In this document: positions 33,259 through 41,856 of the stretch, piece by piece
Position numbering within the stretch: position 1 is the stretch's first letter
Layout of the letters: each line of letters begins with the position of its first letter
NCBI GenBank assembly: GCA_046297095.1
Contig: JBKCNS010000031.1
Span: forward strand, 38,906-102,905
Direction: 5' to 3'
DNA: 64,000 bases
DNA from: JBBATK01 sp046297095
GTDB taxonomy: Bacteria; Bacteroidota; Ignavibacteria; Kapaibacteriales; NICIL-2
Notes under the pieces: generated by a model
Seen by the model: the letters and a program-made list of their open reading frames with translations, nothing else
The model's database searches: none
What the model was told of the DNA's origin: nothing
Made by a program: the position numbers and the translations under genes

Positions 33259-36102
33259 ATGACTCACTCCATGTCTGTGTTGCGAAACCTTCGCCTATGC
33301 TGTGTGACTCTGCTGCTTGCCGTGCAAGCAGCATGGATTCATGCGCAAACACCGGTATTACTTCGTTGCGATTCGTCGCAGTTCCCGCTGATGAAGGCTC
33401 GCGTAGCGCTGTCCGGCAGCTCGGTGCGCTCGCTCGACGCTGCTGAGCAATGGGTAGTGATCGACAACAAAATACCAGCTCCCCTTCTGCAAGCCCGGCG
33501 CATAGACGCCCTGCGCCTGCTTCCTCAAGCACAGCTTCCCAGAGAGGTAGTGATTTGTGTGGATGTGTCGAACAGTATCACCGAGCTCAATCGTGGTGGG
33601 GTGCTACGCAGTGCCGTTGATGCCCTGACGGAGGTCTTACTGCCCGCAGGCTCTAGGGTGGCGATCGTATTCTTTGATAATAACGCTCACATTGGCTGTG
33701 ATTTTACCACCGATCCCGCGCAACTTCAAAGCGGCATGTCCAGAATATTCTCCGGCAGATCGTCGAGTGTAGTGAACGCACTTAGCCAGCCGCTCACCGG
33801 AGCCTTGTCGATGCTTACAAAGGGTGTGGAGTCCGCGGCCGTTGTTGTGATCACCGATGGCGAGGATTCGTTTGCGACTACAGACCTCATTACTGCAGCT
33901 CGCAATGCTCATGCTTCGCTGTCGTTCCTGGGGCTTGGCTCGCTGAATCTGTACGCTCATGAACAATGCGCGGACTCTACCGGAGGCGTTGTGGTGCGCA
34001 GCTTTTGCAACGAACTCAGTGTGGGGCATGCCGCGCGCGCCCTTGCCACTGCTATCTGCGGCAAGAATGTGTTCGAACTTTTGTGGACATCTCCCGCAAC
34101 CAACGATGCTCAGCATACCATTCGCATTCGATTACTTGCCGATTCCACCACGTGGGAGTTCCAAGCTCGCACACCGGTGCGCCGCCTGGCCCGCTTAGAC
34201 ATACCGCCGCATCTCTCGTTTGGCGTAGTGCCGCCCTCGGCACCTGCGTCTACCTATTTGAGTTTGTCTGCAGAAAATGCCTCGTTCGTGGTAGACTCCA
34301 TCCGCATGGATGATCCCTCCACAGGGTTCAGCATTCGCGGCGAATATCCTTTGCGCGTAGACTCCTCTACTACCGTGAATGTTCCGCTGAAATATGCTCC
34401 TCGAGATACAAATTTTGTGTGGACGCAACTGCGCGTGTTTGTGCGCAACGGCGGAACACGCATCGTGTCATTAAGTGCCGGCAAAGCTACCGCTGCCATC
34501 AAGAAGCCCACTATTCGCATGCTCGAACCTGCGCCGGGTTCCGCGCTGTTTGCAGACTCGTACGCACTGATTTCGTGGGAAGGAAGCGAGCCGGGCGATG
34601 CACATCGTATAGATATCAGCACCGACGGCGGCAAGACGTGGCAAGTAAGCGCCGACTCCGTTCGCGGCAGCGGATACTTGTGGCACACGCCCATGAACGC
34701 TGCAGCCGATGTTCGTCTGCGCGTGTCGCATTTGGGCAATGCACCGAAGGCCGGCGGTGTTGTTCAGCAGTGCACTATCGCCGCGCCGTTGCGCATACGC
34801 GATGCACGTTCGTTCCTGCGAAGCATGGAGATGAATCCCACGGTGGTAGGATCGCGTAAAGACAAGATCTTCGATAACGTTTTCACCAATGCGTCGAATG
34901 CAGCTGTTCGCATCGATGGCATCGAACTTTCGGGCGAGAATGCCAACGAGTTTGTGCTCTGCGCCGATCAGCCGCCAATCACTATCGAACCCGGGCGCAC
35001 CCATTCATTGGAGCTGAGCTTTATGCCACGTAGCGCAGGTGTTCGCTCGGCGCGGGTGAATCTTCAAACTTCTATAGGCTTTATCTCCGCTCCTATTTCC
35101 GGTGTGGCCGTAGAACCCCGAATGAACGTGCAGTCCACGCCGGTAGACTTCGGCCCCGTTATTATCGGTGAATCACTGAGCATGGAGCTGGATCGCTACT
35201 TCACCAAGAATACATCGAAGGCTCCGGAGATCAGATGGATAGAACTTCGCGGGCCCGACACATCGCAATTCGCCTTTACCGTTCCTTCGGTGCGCACTAC
35301 ATCGGTAACCGACTATCCTGTGTCTGCCTCCGTTACATTTAACGCTCGCAGACCGCAGCGAACATCTGCACAGGTTTTTGTGCATACCAATGCCGACGAT
35401 TCCCCGTTGGTGCTGCAGCTCGTTGCGTCCGGAGTGGATTATCAGCGTGACCTTACCATGTTTCGCGGTGTGGTGGCGCCTACTGCTGCCACTGTAAAAG
35501 CCGGAGCCGTGGCTGTGGGATCGGTAAATCTTTTGGGAGTACATGCCGCCGCCGGAATTACAGATAATATCATGATGCACGCCGGAGCAGTACTTCCCGT
35601 TCCACTGAACAAGCAGACCTATGCACTGGGATCGGTGGGCCTGAAAGGCGCATGGAACCTGGGCTCCAAGCTACGAGCGGGCATTGGTTATCAGTTTGCG
35701 CATAGTGTGTCGGACAACGCGCGCACCGATTCGGTGGAGTCTACCATCAGCACACACATACCCTATGCGGTGCTGAGTTACGGTGATGATCAATCGAGAG
35801 TATCATTGTGCAGCGGATACGCCATGAGCAATCACACCACCGTTGCCGTTCCTGCAGGATTCAGCTCATCGAGTGTGTTTGCCGTACTGAGCGCGGAACT
35901 TCGCGTAGCCAACAAATGGAAGCTGGTGACGGAGCTGGTTGGTGCCGAGTCGCTGAACGCATTGCCGTTGTTGATCACAGCGCGGTACCTGGGGCAATCG
36001 TATGCAATTGATGCCGGACTGGGCTACGCCGGAGCTGCGCAGATCGGCAGCGCAATATCGTTTCCGTTTGTGCCGATGATAGCCGGCACCTGGGTGTGGT
36101 AA
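33259..36102 (+). CDS. Secreted VWA domain - Ig-like (HYDIN/ASPM type) - outer-membrane barrel fusion
   Basis: A 947-residue protein with an unusual domain order. A signal peptide (CVTLLLAVQAAWIHAQ) precedes a von Willebrand factor A domain at about 96-280; its MIDAS metal site is intact (VVICVDVSNS, DxSxS). Beta-sandwich repeats follow at about 310-760, including HYDIN/ASPM-like segments (VFTNASNAAVRIDGIEL, LSFMPRSAGVRSARVNLQTS). The last 180 residues alternate polar and hydrophobic residues in barrel-strand fashion (AGITDNIMMHAGAVLPV, GLKGAWNLGSKLRAGIGYQF) and end with aromatic residues (GTWVW), like an outer-membrane barrel terminal strand. The VWA part would then face the surface or periplasm. 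No family-wide name is known to me. No T9SS tail is present, as expected for a barrel. Divergent neighbours give no clue. Confidence 0.75.
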   Translation: MTHSMSVLRNLRLCCVTLLLAVQAAWIHAQTPVLLRCDSSQFPLMKARVALSGSSVRSLDAAEQWVVIDNKIPAPLLQARRIDALRLLPQAQLPREVVICVDVSNSITELNRGGVLRSAVDALTEVLLPAGSRVAIVFFDNNAHIGCDFTTDPAQLQSGMSRIFSGRSSSVVNALSQPLTGALSMLTKGVESAAVVVITDGEDSFATTDLITAARNAHASLSFLGLGSLNLYAHEQCADSTGGVVVRSFCNELSVGHAARALATAICGKNVFELLWTSPATNDAQHTIRIRLLADSTTWEFQARTPVRRLARLDIPPHLSFGVVPPSAPASTYLSLSAENASFVVDSIRMDDPSTGFSIRGEYPLRVDSSTTVNVPLKYAPRDTNFVWTQLRVFVRNGGTRIVSLSAGKATAAIKKPTIRMLEPAPGSALFADSYALISWEGSEPGDAHRIDISTDGGKTWQVSADSVRGSGYLWHTPMNAAADVRLRVSHLGNAPKAGGVVQQCTIAAPLRIRDARSFLRSMEMNPTVVGSRKDKIFDNVFTNASNAAVRIDGIELSGENANEFVLCADQPPITIEPGRTHSLELSFMPRSAGVRSARVNLQTSIGFISAPISGVAVEPRMNVQSTPVDFGPVIIGESLSMELDRYFTKNTSKAPEIRWIELRGPDTSQFAFTVPSVRTTSVTDYPVSASVTFNARRPQRTSAQVFVHTNADDSPLVLQLVASGVDYQRDLTMFRGVVAPTAATVKAGAVAVGSVNLLGVHAAAGITDNIMMHAGAVLPVPLNKQTYALGSVGLKGAWNLGSKLRAGIGYQFAHSVSDNARTDSVESTISTHIPYAVLSYGDDQSRVSLCSGYAMSNHTTVAVPAGFSSSSVFAVLSAELRVANKWKLVTELVGAESLNALPLLITARYLGQSYAIDAGLGYAGAAQIGSAISFPFVPMIAGTWVW

Positions 36103-36147
36103 GTACGTACGCGGTACTCATGCCGCAGAATCTATTCCGGAGTGATC

Positions 36148-37464
36148 ATGAATGCAGCAGCAAAGGAACGCATAGGCTGGTACTTCTACGACTGGGCAAA
36201 CTCTGCCTATCCGCTGGTAATCAGCACGGCCATTTTCCCCCTGTACTATAGCGCCGTTACGCACACAGACGCACAAGGCGACTACGTGCAGTTTCTGGGA
36301 ATGACCTTCTACAACTCTGCGTTGTATTCCTACGCCATTGCATTGTCGTTCTTGCTCGTGTGTCTTGTTACGCCTGTGCTCTCCGGCGTGGCGGACTTCT
36401 CAGGAAAGAAGAAACGCTTCCTGAATATTTTTTGTTCTTTGGGCTCGCTGGCTTGCGCCTCGCTCGCCTTCTTTCGCGCAGACTCACTGGGCTTGGGCCT
36501 CGGTGCAGCAATGCTGGCCAGCATGGGCTTTAGCGGATCGCTGGTCTTCTACAATGCCTTTCTTCCCGAGATAGCCGGAGCGGACGAGCAAGACATGGTA
36601 AGCGCGCGTGGATTTGCCATGGGGTATATCGGCTCTTCTCTGCTGCTCATCTTCGACATAGCAGTATTGACCAAGCCGACGCTGTTTGGGATAAACACAA
36701 ACGGCATGAGCGAGAAAGCGGTATTCGTGATGATTGCGCCGTGGACCTTTGTACTCGTGGGACTGTGGTGGCGGGGCTGGGCGCAGCTTACTTTATCGTG
36801 GCTGCACGATCGTCCGGGAAAATCAACAACGGGAAGCACGCTCACTGCGGGCTACCGGGAACTGCGCGAGGTGTGGAGATCTCTTGTGCATCACACCAAT
36901 CTCAAACGATTTCTTGCTGCCTTTTTCTCTCATTCCATGGGTGTGCAAACGGTGATTCTTGTGAGTACCTTTTTTGGTAAACAAGTAATAGGCATGCGTT
37001 CCGATCAGATGCTGGGTGTGTTGCTACTCTTGCAGTTTGTTGCAATAGGCGGTTCGTATCTGTTTGCCGCCTTGTCCGCGAAGTTGGGAAACATCATTGC
37101 GCTGTGCACTGCTCTGGCACTGTGGATAGGTATTTGCGTGAGCGCGTTTTTTATTACCACCGCAACGGAGTTCACTGTTCTTTCGATGCTTGTGGGTATA
37201 GTGCTGGGCGGAACACAGTCTCTTTCGCGATCCACCTACAGCAAGATGCTGCCTCAAACGCACGACCACGCCTCGTTCTTCAGCTTTTATGATGTGTGCG
37301 AAAAACTGGGTGTGGTATTCGGAATGTTTGCGTTCGGATGGATATCCGATTTCACCGGAAGCATGCGCAACGCATCGGTAGCGCTCACAATATTCTTCGC
37401 AGTGAGCTTAGGTATTCTGCTGAGTATTCACCTGCGAACTACTCGGCAACCACTCGCCCGATAA
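36148..37464 (+). CDS. MFS transporter, UMF1/Atg22-like
   Basis: A 438-residue inner-membrane protein with about 12 hydrophobic helices. The ATG at 36148 is preceded by GGAG at 5-9 bases. The N-terminus (RIGWYFYDWANSAYPLVISTAIFPLYY) is the signature of the UMF1 (unknown major facilitator 1) group related to the yeast vacuolar effluxer Atg22. Other motifs are GVADFSGKKKRFL (loop between helices 2 and 3), AFLPEIAGADEQDMVSARGFAMGYIGSSLLL, and a C-terminal GTQSLSRSTYSKMLPQTHDHASFFSFYD. Substrates of bacterial UMF1 proteins are poorly known; amino acids are a possibility for the family. Its 3' end overlaps the convergent purM gene by 26 bases. Confidence 0.85.
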   Translation: MNAAAKERIGWYFYDWANSAYPLVISTAIFPLYYSAVTHTDAQGDYVQFLGMTFYNSALYSYAIALSFLLVCLVTPVLSGVADFSGKKKRFLNIFCSLGSLACASLAFFRADSLGLGLGAAMLASMGFSGSLVFYNAFLPEIAGADEQDMVSARGFAMGYIGSSLLLIFDIAVLTKPTLFGINTNGMSEKAVFVMIAPWTFVLVGLWWRGWAQLTLSWLHDRPGKSTTGSTLTAGYRELREVWRSLVHHTNLKRFLAAFFSHSMGVQTVILVSTFFGKQVIGMRSDQMLGVLLLLQFVAIGGSYLFAALSAKLGNIIALCTALALWIGICVSAFFITTATEFTVLSMLVGIVLGGTQSLSRSTYSKMLPQTHDHASFFSFYDVCEKLGVVFGMFAFGWISDFTGSMRNASVALTIFFAVSLGILLSIHLRTTRQPLAR

Positions 37465-38443
37465 CGCGAGCATCAACGGATGAATTCGCAGACGCATTCA
37501 GTGACGTAATCAGAGCATCCGCATGTTCCTCTGCACATACCAGAATCATACCTATACCTAGGTTGAATGCTTGGCGCATAGCGTCGTCGGCAATTGCTCC
37601 GGTGTGCTGAATGAATTTGAAGATAGGCAGTACTTCCCACGAGTTCCAGTCTACATCTATACTCAGCCCTTTGGGAATCACTCGTGATGTATTCCCTACA
37701 ATGCCACCACCTGTAATGTGGGACACAGCTTTGATCGTGCCGCCCGCAAGCAAAGGATACACCTCGTTGAGATAGGAACGATGCACTTGCAACAAGGCAT
37801 CGCCGATGCTCATTCCAAGCTCGTCTACGTGTTGATCGGCGGAATATCGAGGGAACAACACTTTGCGGGCCAAAGAAAATCCGTTGGTGTGCAGACCGGT
37901 AGAGCGCAATCCTATAAGCACATCACCCCGCTGAATAGAAGAACCATCCAGCACCTTCGACTTCTCCACCACGCCTACCACCGTTCCCGCCAAATCGTAT
38001 TCGCCCGGGGTGTACATCGATGGCATCTCGGCGGTTTCGCCGCCAATAAGCGCGCAGGAATTCTCAGTGCATGCAATCACCAAACCTTCGATCACCTTCT
38101 CGCCCACATTGGCATCGAGCTTTCCGGTAGCGAAGTAGTCCAGGAAGAACAAGGGCTTAGCGCCACAGGCAAGGATATCGTTTACACAATGGTTTACTAA
38201 ATCCTGACCCACTGTGTGATGACGATCCATAGCAAAGGCCAGCTTGAGTTTTGTACCCACGCCGTCGGTGCTGCTTACCAGCACCGGGTGCTCGAAGTCC
38301 GGGAAGCGCGCATCGTACAACGCCCCGAACAACCCAATATCCGCAAGCACGTTGCTGTTGAACGTGGATCGAACACGAGGTTTGATGCGGCGTACAAGCT
38401 CGTCGCCTTCTTCGATATCTACTCCCGCTGCTTTGTAGTCCAT
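37439..38443 (-). CDS. purM: Phosphoribosylformylglycinamidine cyclo-ligase (AIR synthetase)
   Basis: Fifth step of de novo purine synthesis: ATP-dependent closure of FGAM to AIR. At 334 residues it has the usual length. Motifs visible: MDYKAAGVDIEEGDELVRRIKP at the start, SSTDGVGTKLKLAF, DLVNHCVNDILACGAKPLFFLDYFA, and IGGETAEMPSMY with STGLHTNGFSLAR. The start is at the ATG preceded by AAGGGC. Upstream (38444-38559) is a striking 10-bp array of TGCATC motifs. Its 3' end overlaps the MFS gene by 26 bases (convergent), an uncommon arrangement that leaves little room for separate terminators. Confidence 0.96.
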   Translation of the reverse strand: MDYKAAGVDIEEGDELVRRIKPRVRSTFNSNVLADIGLFGALYDARFPDFEHPVLVSSTDGVGTKLKLAFAMDRHHTVGQDLVNHCVNDILACGAKPLFFLDYFATGKLDANVGEKVIEGLVIACTENSCALIGGETAEMPSMYTPGEYDLAGTVVGVVEKSKVLDGSSIQRGDVLIGLRSTGLHTNGFSLARKVLFPRYSADQHVDELGMSIGDALLQVHRSYLNEVYPLLAGGTIKAVSHITGGGIVGNTSRVIPKGLSIDVDWNSWEVLPIFKFIQHTGAIADDAMRQAFNLGIGMILVCAEEHADALITSLNASANSSVDARVIGRVVAE

Positions 38444-38481
38444 TGCCCTTAGAACGAATAATTATGAGTTAACTATCAAGA

Positions 38482-38528
38482 TGCATCAACCTGCATCACT
38501 ATGCATCTCTTTGCATCACACTTGCATC
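38482..38528. repeat. Five TGCATC motifs at helical spacing upstream of purM
   Basis: TGCATC starts at 38482, 38492, 38502, 38512 and 38523, four of them at exactly 10-base intervals and the last at 11. The flanks between motifs vary. The array lies 40-85 bases upstream of purM (leftward). Confidence 0.85.
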
Positions 38529-38559
38529 AAACCTGTACGAACCGTCTACTGCCAAGCTA

Positions 38560-39711
38560 TTATGCCATTTCCTTGATCAACTCGCGAGCAATCACGATAT
38601 GCTGTATCTCGCTTGTGCCTTCGTAGATCTCCGTGATCTTCGCATCGCGCAGATACCGCTCCACCAAGTACTCACGCACATACCCGTAACCGCCGTGCGT
38701 TTGAATTGCCTCCAGAGCTACTTCCACTGCTGTCTTGGACGAGAACAGCTTCGCCGTGGCGGCTGCTTTGATATAGTTCATATGCTGATCCTTCATCCAT
38801 GCGGCGCGATGCACCAGCAAGCGCGCTGCATCTACCTTTGTGGACATCTCGGCCAGCTTGAATTGAATTGCTTGCAGCTCGCTGATGGGCTTGCCAAATG
38901 CTGTACGCTGTGTGGAATACTTCAGCGCTGCCTCGTATGCACCGGAAGCAATGCCCAATGCTTGAGCAGCAATACCGATACGTCCGCCGTTCAGCGATTC
39001 CATTGCAATCTTGAAGCCCATGCCTACGCCGCCAAGCACGTTCTCCTCGGGTACTCGTACGTTCGTAAATCCAAGTGAGCATGTGTCGCTGGAACGAATG
39101 CCAAGCTTGTCTTCTTTTTTGCCGGGCTCGAAGCCGGGCATGCCGCGCTCAACGATAAAGCAGGTAATTCCTCTGTGACGCTTCTCTTTGTCGGTCTGTG
39201 CAAACACCAAATAGGTGTTCGCGCTGGTACCGTTGGTGATCCAATTCTTCGTGCCGTTGATAATCCAATGACTGCCGTCTTTCTCTGCCATTGTGTGCTG
39301 CGAGGTAGCATCAGAGCCGGCTTCGGGCTCGCTAAGGCAGTACGCGCCCAAGCGCTCGCCCTGTGCAAGCGGCTTCAGATATTTTTCTTTCTGCATGTCG
39401 TTACCGTATTCGGTAAGGCCCCAACACACCAGCGAATTATTCACCGACATAATCACACCCACGCTGGCGTCTACCTTCGAGATTTCCTCCATAGCAATCA
39501 CGTACGCCAGAGCATCGAGTCCGCTTCCACCCCATTCGGGAGGAACCATCATGCCCATGAAGCCAAGTTCGCCGAGTTTCTTCACGATATCCGCAGGAAA
39601 CTCTGCCGATATGTCTCGCTCGATACTTGAAGGTGCTATCTCGTCTTGAGCGAACTGCCGTGCAGTGTCGCGAATCATCTGATGCGTTTCCGAAAGTTCA
39701 AGATTAAACAT
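38560..39711 (-). CDS. Acyl-CoA dehydrogenase (short/medium-chain type)
   Basis: A 383-residue flavoenzyme of the normal length that oxidises acyl-CoA to enoyl-CoA, passing electrons to ETF. The ATG at 39711 is used; the frame stays open upstream. It has the N-terminal MIRDTARQFAQDEIAPSS helix, a FAD/substrate loop LGAYCLSEPEAGSDATS, the KNWITNGTSANTYLVFA beta domain, and QLQAIQFKLAEMSTKVDAARLL. The catalytic-base region near the C-terminus reads AKITEIYEGTSEIQ with the conserved glutamate. It is probably a butyryl-CoA-type dehydrogenase, given the nearby 3-hydroxyacyl-CoA dehydrogenase (pepF lies between). Chain length cannot be fixed by eye. Confidence 0.92.
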   Translation of the reverse strand: MFNLELSETHQMIRDTARQFAQDEIAPSSIERDISAEFPADIVKKLGELGFMGMMVPPEWGGSGLDALAYVIAMEEISKVDASVGVIMSVNNSLVCWGLTEYGNDMQKEKYLKPLAQGERLGAYCLSEPEAGSDATSQHTMAEKDGSHWIINGTKNWITNGTSANTYLVFAQTDKEKRHRGITCFIVERGMPGFEPGKKEDKLGIRSSDTCSLGFTNVRVPEENVLGGVGMGFKIAMESLNGGRIGIAAQALGIASGAYEAALKYSTQRTAFGKPISELQAIQFKLAEMSTKVDAARLLVHRAAWMKDQHMNYIKAAATAKLFSSKTAVEVALEAIQTHGGYGYVREYLVERYLRDAKITEIYEGTSEIQHIVIARELIKEMA

Positions 39712-39792
39712 AGAGCTATGTGAGTATGTGAATAGAGTCTGTGTGAATGTTGTTGCCGGTGCAGAACTACGGTACTGCATACGGCCTGCCTA

Positions 39793-41694
39793 CTATGCTG
39801 TGCGCTTAGCCGCTATTGCTTCCGCCTGCGAAACCATTGAATCGATCACATCCAGTCCACGCATCCAGAATGCGGGATCGGCAAGATCAATTCCAAAAGG
39901 TTGTAAGAGATTGTCCGGTGTGTCGCGCCCGCCTGCCTGCAGAAGCTCATAGTACTTCTGGCGGAAACTCTCGTCGCCCGCGGTGTACATCTGATACAAC
40001 GCCAGCACCAGCAATTCGCCGAAGGCGTATGCATACACATAGCCGGGTGTGTGAATCATGTGGGGAATGTACGACCACCACGATTTATAGCTGTCCGTCA
40101 GCGTCACCGAGTCGCCAAAGCTTGGGGTCTGCGTTTGCATCCACAGTTCGTTCAAGCGATCCATCGAGAGCTCGCCTTCGCTGCGACGAGCATTGTGAAT
40201 GGCATCTTCAAAACGATTCATCGCCACTTGGCGGAACACGGTATTCACCATGTCGTTGAGCTTCTCCATGAGCAGTGTCAGGCGCTCTTCATCAGAGGTG
40301 GTGGCTTTCATGAGCGAATCAAACACCAACATTTCGCCAAACACCGAAGCGGTTTCGGCCACTGTGAGCGGCGTACCGGAATTGAAATAGCCCTGAACGC
40401 GCGCCAGGTACTGATGCACGCCGTGCCCCAGCTCGTGAGCCAGTGTTTTTACGTCGCGATGGGTACCGGTGTAGTTCATCAGAATGTACGGATGCACCGA
40501 GGGCACCGCCGGCGAAGAGAACGCGCCGCTGCGCTTGCCCGGCCGCACGCCTGCATCTATCCAGTTTTTCTCGAAGAACTCATCAACGATAGCGCCGATG
40601 CGAGGATCAAAATCATGATAGGCAGAGCATACCGTTTGGCGTGCTTCTTCCCATGTCATGGTGTTCGTTGCCGATGTAGCCGGCGCATTACGATCCCACT
40701 CGAAGAAGTCCGGCAAGCCAAGCATTTGTCTCTTTAGTGCAAAGAAGCGATGAGACAAATCATAGCGGCTCACCACTGCCTGAACCAGACTCTCAACGGC
40801 TGCATCGCTGATCTTGTTGGACTTGTTGCGCGAGCTTACCCATGTGGAGAATCCGCGCAGACGATCGTTGATCTGCTTGTCGGCCAGCATGGTGTTGAAT
40901 ACGTAGCCGTTCACGGGTACATCGCGCTCCAAACCCCGCGAAAATGCTTCGCTGGCGGCCTTACGCTTCTCGCGGTCGTGCCCGGAAAGTGTTCGGAAAA
41001 TTTCTTGCTGCGATACACTCTTGCCCTCCAGATCGAAACGCGCCAGCGCTTGTTGCTGGTCGTAGAAACGGGTCCAGGCATCTATTCCCACCAGGTCCTT
41101 CTCGGCATCGAGAATTTCTTCGGCCTCGGTAAGGGTATGCGGCTTGAATGCACGATTGAACTCAAGCCAGTGCTTAAACTCCTGCAATTCGCCCGAGGCA
41201 ATGATGCCGGCAAAATGCTCATCGCTCATGTTGCGAATCTCGATGGTAGCAAACACCAGATGCTTGCGAATCTCGGTGAGCTTCTCCATGGTGCTTTGAT
41301 ACGCATGCGCAACCTGCGGATCGTTCTGATCGGTAGTGAAGTTCAGCGACACACGCGAACCCAAGCGCCCTTGCACCTCGTACAGATTTTGCAACTCCAA
41401 AATCATGGATTTCATTTCCGAAGCAGAGCAATCAACGATTTTTCCGTACCACTTTTCGTAAAACGCCTTGGCATTTTTCTCCGACAACTCCATATCGGCA
41501 GCAAATGCGCCGTCGTTGAACGTTGGATATAAGTCCGCAAGGTTCCAATACACAGACTCTGCGCCGGTGAGCGTTCCAGCGGATTCATCGGCAGCAAAGG
41601 CCACCGGCGGGATACTATCGGCAGGAGCGTTAGGGTTCAAAGCGTAATGAGTATTCGCGGAATTATTCAAGAGGTTGTTCGAGAGATTATTCAT
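39793..41694 (-). CDS. pepF: M3-family oligoendopeptidase (PepF type)
   Basis: A 633-residue zinc metallopeptidase. The zinc motif HELGH lies at residues 420-424 (TLAHELGHGVHQYLA), followed by the expected downstream TASVFGEMLVFDSL with the third ligand glutamate. The region FEWDRNAPATSATNTMTWEEA and the GAFSSPAVPSVHPYILMNYTGT segment are typical of PepF-type oligoendopeptidases, which act on short peptides in the cytoplasm. The first 30 residues are Asn/Leu/Ala-rich (NNLSNNLLNNSAN) and arise from a 12-base repeat in the DNA. The 3-hydroxyacyl-CoA dehydrogenase gene lies upstream and the acyl-CoA dehydrogenase downstream on the same strand. No signal peptide. Confidence 0.92.
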   Translation of the reverse strand: MNNLSNNLLNNSANTHYALNPNAPADSIPPVAFAADESAGTLTGAESVYWNLADLYPTFNDGAFAADMELSEKNAKAFYEKWYGKIVDCSASEMKSMILELQNLYEVQGRLGSRVSLNFTTDQNDPQVAHAYQSTMEKLTEIRKHLVFATIEIRNMSDEHFAGIIASGELQEFKHWLEFNRAFKPHTLTEAEEILDAEKDLVGIDAWTRFYDQQQALARFDLEGKSVSQQEIFRTLSGHDREKRKAASEAFSRGLERDVPVNGYVFNTMLADKQINDRLRGFSTWVSSRNKSNKISDAAVESLVQAVVSRYDLSHRFFALKRQMLGLPDFFEWDRNAPATSATNTMTWEEARQTVCSAYHDFDPRIGAIVDEFFEKNWIDAGVRPGKRSGAFSSPAVPSVHPYILMNYTGTHRDVKTLAHELGHGVHQYLARVQGYFNSGTPLTVAETASVFGEMLVFDSLMKATTSDEERLTLLMEKLNDMVNTVFRQVAMNRFEDAIHNARRSEGELSMDRLNELWMQTQTPSFGDSVTLTDSYKSWWSYIPHMIHTPGYVYAYAFGELLVLALYQMYTAGDESFRQKYYELLQAGGRDTPDNLLQPFGIDLADPAFWMRGLDVIDSMVSQAEAIAAKRTA

Positions 41695-41696
41695 GA
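41661..41696 (-). repeat. 12-bp imperfect repeat x3 at the pepF start
   Basis: Three 12-base units (AATTATTCAAGA, GGTTGTTCGAGA, GATTATTCATGA) run across the first codons of pepF and include its start codon. The period of 12 keeps the frame and yields the Asn/Leu-rich N-terminus. Confidence 0.7.
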
Positions 41697-41717
41697 GCTC
41701 GTGTTAGTATTCCAATC

Positions 41718-41750
41718 AAAAAAAACGACCGGACCGGCGTAAAAACCGGT
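41718..41750 (-). terminator. Weak candidate terminator after the 3-hydroxyacyl-CoA dehydrogenase gene
   Basis: Read leftward, ACCGG at 41746-41750 pairs with CCGGT at 41733-41737, followed after a few bases by eight T (41725-41718). The stem is short (5 bp), so function is uncertain. Confidence 0.35.
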
Positions 41751-41793
41751 GATTCAGTGCGATCGATTATGCGTTCAACGTGATGCGTCTTGA

Positions 41794-41829
41794 GATACAT
41801 CTCGTGATACATCTCGTGATACATCTTCG
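41794..41829. repeat. 12-bp tandem repeat x3 (GATACATCTCGT)
   Basis: GATACATCTCGT at 41794-41805 and 41806-41817 are identical; a third, degenerate copy follows at 41818-41829. It lies in the pepF/dehydrogenase spacer. Confidence 0.85.
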
Positions 41830-41856
41830 AATGCATCATCCGCGAAGTCACGAAGA

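Noticed and set aside
38482..38528. CRISPR array
   Set aside because: This and the other arrays have units of 8-24 bases with no unique spacers of 30 bases and no cas genes; they are tandem repeats.
40051..41532. Two long open frames (228 and 260 residues) opposite pepF
   Set aside because: Antisense to a real oligoendopeptidase, no recognisable motif, no ribosome site; shadow frames.
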